From UBA6022 sp036382575 (GTDB lineage: Bacteria; Patescibacteriota; Saccharimonadia; Saccharimonadales; Saccharimonadaceae): 5,538 bases of DNA. The notes beneath the pieces are model-generated. The model ran no database searches, had not been told where the DNA came from, and saw only the letters and a list, made by a program, of their open reading frames with translations. This document shows, piece after piece, positions 4,580 through 5,538 of this stretch; position 1 is the first letter of the stretch, and each line of letters starts with the position of its first letter. The translations under genes were made by a program, and so were the position numbers. The stretch spans positions 1 through 5,538 of the forward strand of contig DASVHL010000012.1 in the NCBI GenBank assembly GCA_036382575.1. The letters are read 5' to 3'.

Positions 4580-5530
4580 ATGTTTATAAAGGCGTTTCCT
4601 GGAACTTCACATCCGTTACGAATCTTAGGAGATATTGTGGCTACTGCCCTTGTCGATGTTCATGTGACTCGTCATAATCTGTACGAATTGCACGTTGATA
4701 CTGACGACCAGTTGATTGACCAAAAAGGAGATCTGTTTGATGTCGCGGCGTATAGCCGATTCAAGTACGGTCAAGCTGATACTGGTCGTAAGTATGCGGT
4801 GGCACTGGCTCGTGATTTTATCGCGACCTATCCAGATGCTGCTCTTCATGAAGACAAAATTGTGGTGAGCGGCCCCTCGTACAAATACCTTTCGACAGCC
4901 AGCCATGGGATTGTTCACTATTTTTGTATGGTGCTCAATGCCTACAGGGTGCAGCGCGGTCTAGATCCTGTGCAACAGCTTCACTCCATCCGTTCTACGG
5001 TTGGAAGCGATGCTTACGCAGCAGGCGACGCAGCACTTCGGGCAACGCACTTGGCGAAAAGCCAGTACCATGTCGATACCGAAATGGTACGTGGCAGCTT
5101 GTTTATTTTCATCGACGATGTCAATGTGACAGGCGCGACTGAGGAGCGAACACTTGAACGTACGATACCGTGTGAACCGTCTGAAATATTCTGCCTTCAC
5201 GTGGCAGCGATCGACCCGGCATACGCCGAGACGAATGCGGCTATCGAGAATGTGATGAATAAGGCGGTTCCGTTAAGCCTTGATGGTGTCTGTTCTCTCA
5301 TTCAAGGGGACAATTTCCGGCTGAACACGCGTGTTTTTCGTTCTATCATGGAATGGAAAGACCTCGAGGAGCTAAAACGGTTCCTGCAATCGCAAAAGGA
5401 AAGCATCCTACTAGAGATGTACGCAGCCCTCGTGGGCGGTACTTCTGAAATGTATGGTCGTTTTCCTGCTGCAACGCAGGTATTTGAACAGGTTCTTGAG
5501 CGTCGTGGACTCTCGTTGGGGGTGCTTTAA
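4580..5530 (+). CDS. Phosphoribosyltransferase-like protein of the Ter-stress (PRTase_2) type
   Basis: The 316-residue protein has a type I phosphoribosyltransferase PRPP-binding loop at 175-188, FIFIDDVNVTGATE: a hydrophobic strand, the Asp-Asp pair (179-180) and the TGAT turn. YSRFKYGQADTGRKYA (58-73) and VVSGPSYKYLSTA (95-107) resemble the N-terminal motifs of the orphan PRTases found in tellurium-resistance-associated (Ter) biosynthetic gene clusters. The rest (about 190-316) is mainly helical and has no second catalytic motif I can name. These enzymes are thought to transfer or remove a phosphoribosyl group on an unidentified nucleotide-like product; the substrate is unknown. It is cytoplasmic, with no signal or membrane segment. 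The ATG is supported by AGAGG seven bases upstream. The stop shares one base with the next ATG (TAATG), so it leads a translationally coupled operon cut by the window edge. Subfamily assignment is from memory of motifs; the PRTase fold itself is firm. Confidence 0.8.
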   Translation: MFIKAFPGTSHPLRILGDIVATALVDVHVTRHNLYELHVDTDDQLIDQKGDLFDVAAYSRFKYGQADTGRKYAVALARDFIATYPDAALHEDKIVVSGPSYKYLSTASHGIVHYFCMVLNAYRVQRGLDPVQQLHSIRSTVGSDAYAAGDAALRATHLAKSQYHVDTEMVRGSLFIFIDDVNVTGATEERTLERTIPCEPSEIFCLHVAAIDPAYAETNAAIENVMNKAVPLSLDGVCSLIQGDNFRLNTRVFRSIMEWKDLEELKRFLQSQKESILLEMYAALVGGTSEMYGRFPAATQVFEQVLERRGLSLGVL

Positions 5531-5538
5531 TGGTACAA
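5530..5538 (+). CDS. Start of a downstream coupled gene (only three codons in window)
   Basis: ATG at 5530 overlaps the TAA of the phosphoribosyltransferase gene by one base and opens a frame reading Met-Val-Gln to the window end. A G-rich stretch (TTGGGGGTG, 5516-5524) ends five bases upstream and could serve as SD. Such TAATG junctions normally mark translational coupling. In Ter-type clusters the neighbour is often a HAD phosphatase, ATP-grasp or another PRTase, but three codons cannot tell which. Confidence 0.5.

Noticed and set aside
4961..5200. Minus-strand frame and the plus-strand frame at 4924-5142
   Set aside because: Both lie within the phosphoribosyltransferase gene in other frames and lack motifs or translation signals.
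1..5538. CRISPR array, tRNA, rRNA, insertion sequence or attachment site
   Set aside because: No regularly spaced repeats, cloverleaf-like sequence, transposase gene or terminal direct/inverted repeats were seen; intergenic regions are all short and filled by promoters and hairpins.

Overview
The window looks like part of a bacterial chromosome with compact, mostly single-gene transcription units. It reads cleanly in the standard code: no complete gene is interrupted by in-frame TGA, and the seven complete genes end in TAA or TAG. Sigma70-type promoters are unusually legible, with an extended -10 of the form TGnTATAMT recurring on both strands. Several genes begin at, or within a few bases of, the predicted transcription start, so their mRNAs would be leaderless. 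The gene mix (LLM flavin oxidoreductase, SRAP, Nudix, FHA and Ter-type phosphoribosyltransferase genes amid small orphan genes) would suit a Saccharibacteria-like or other small-genome lineage. That placement is inference; no taxonomic marker gene is present.

Layout. Positions 1-447 (minus) hold the N-terminal half of an Atu2307/SP_0267-type luciferase-like monooxygenase, with promoter and Shine-Dalgarno (SD). A 20-bp hairpin plus T tract (512-561) terminates a 124-residue orphan gene (579-953, minus). A promoter-dense spacer then separates it from a divergent SRAP-family gene (1086-1772, plus). A strong hairpin (1807-1846) separates SRAP from a convergent secreted lipoprotein gene (1866-2708, minus). 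Next come a Nudix hydrolase gene (2879-3280, minus) and an FHA-domain gene (3350-3937, minus), each with its own promoter. Divergent from the FHA gene is a four-helix membrane protein gene (4024-4485, plus). Last is a Ter-stress-type phosphoribosyltransferase gene (4580-5530, plus), whose stop overlaps the start of another gene cut by the window edge.

The genes do not form one obvious pathway. The likely operon is the phosphoribosyltransferase plus the truncated gene after it. The FHA and Nudix genes are tandem but have separate promoters. The most notable points are an SRAP protein that has lost three of four residues of the canonical DNA-crosslinking active site while keeping its fold motifs, and the consistent leaderless gene starts, one of which moves the FHA start 36 bases downstream of the longest reading frame.
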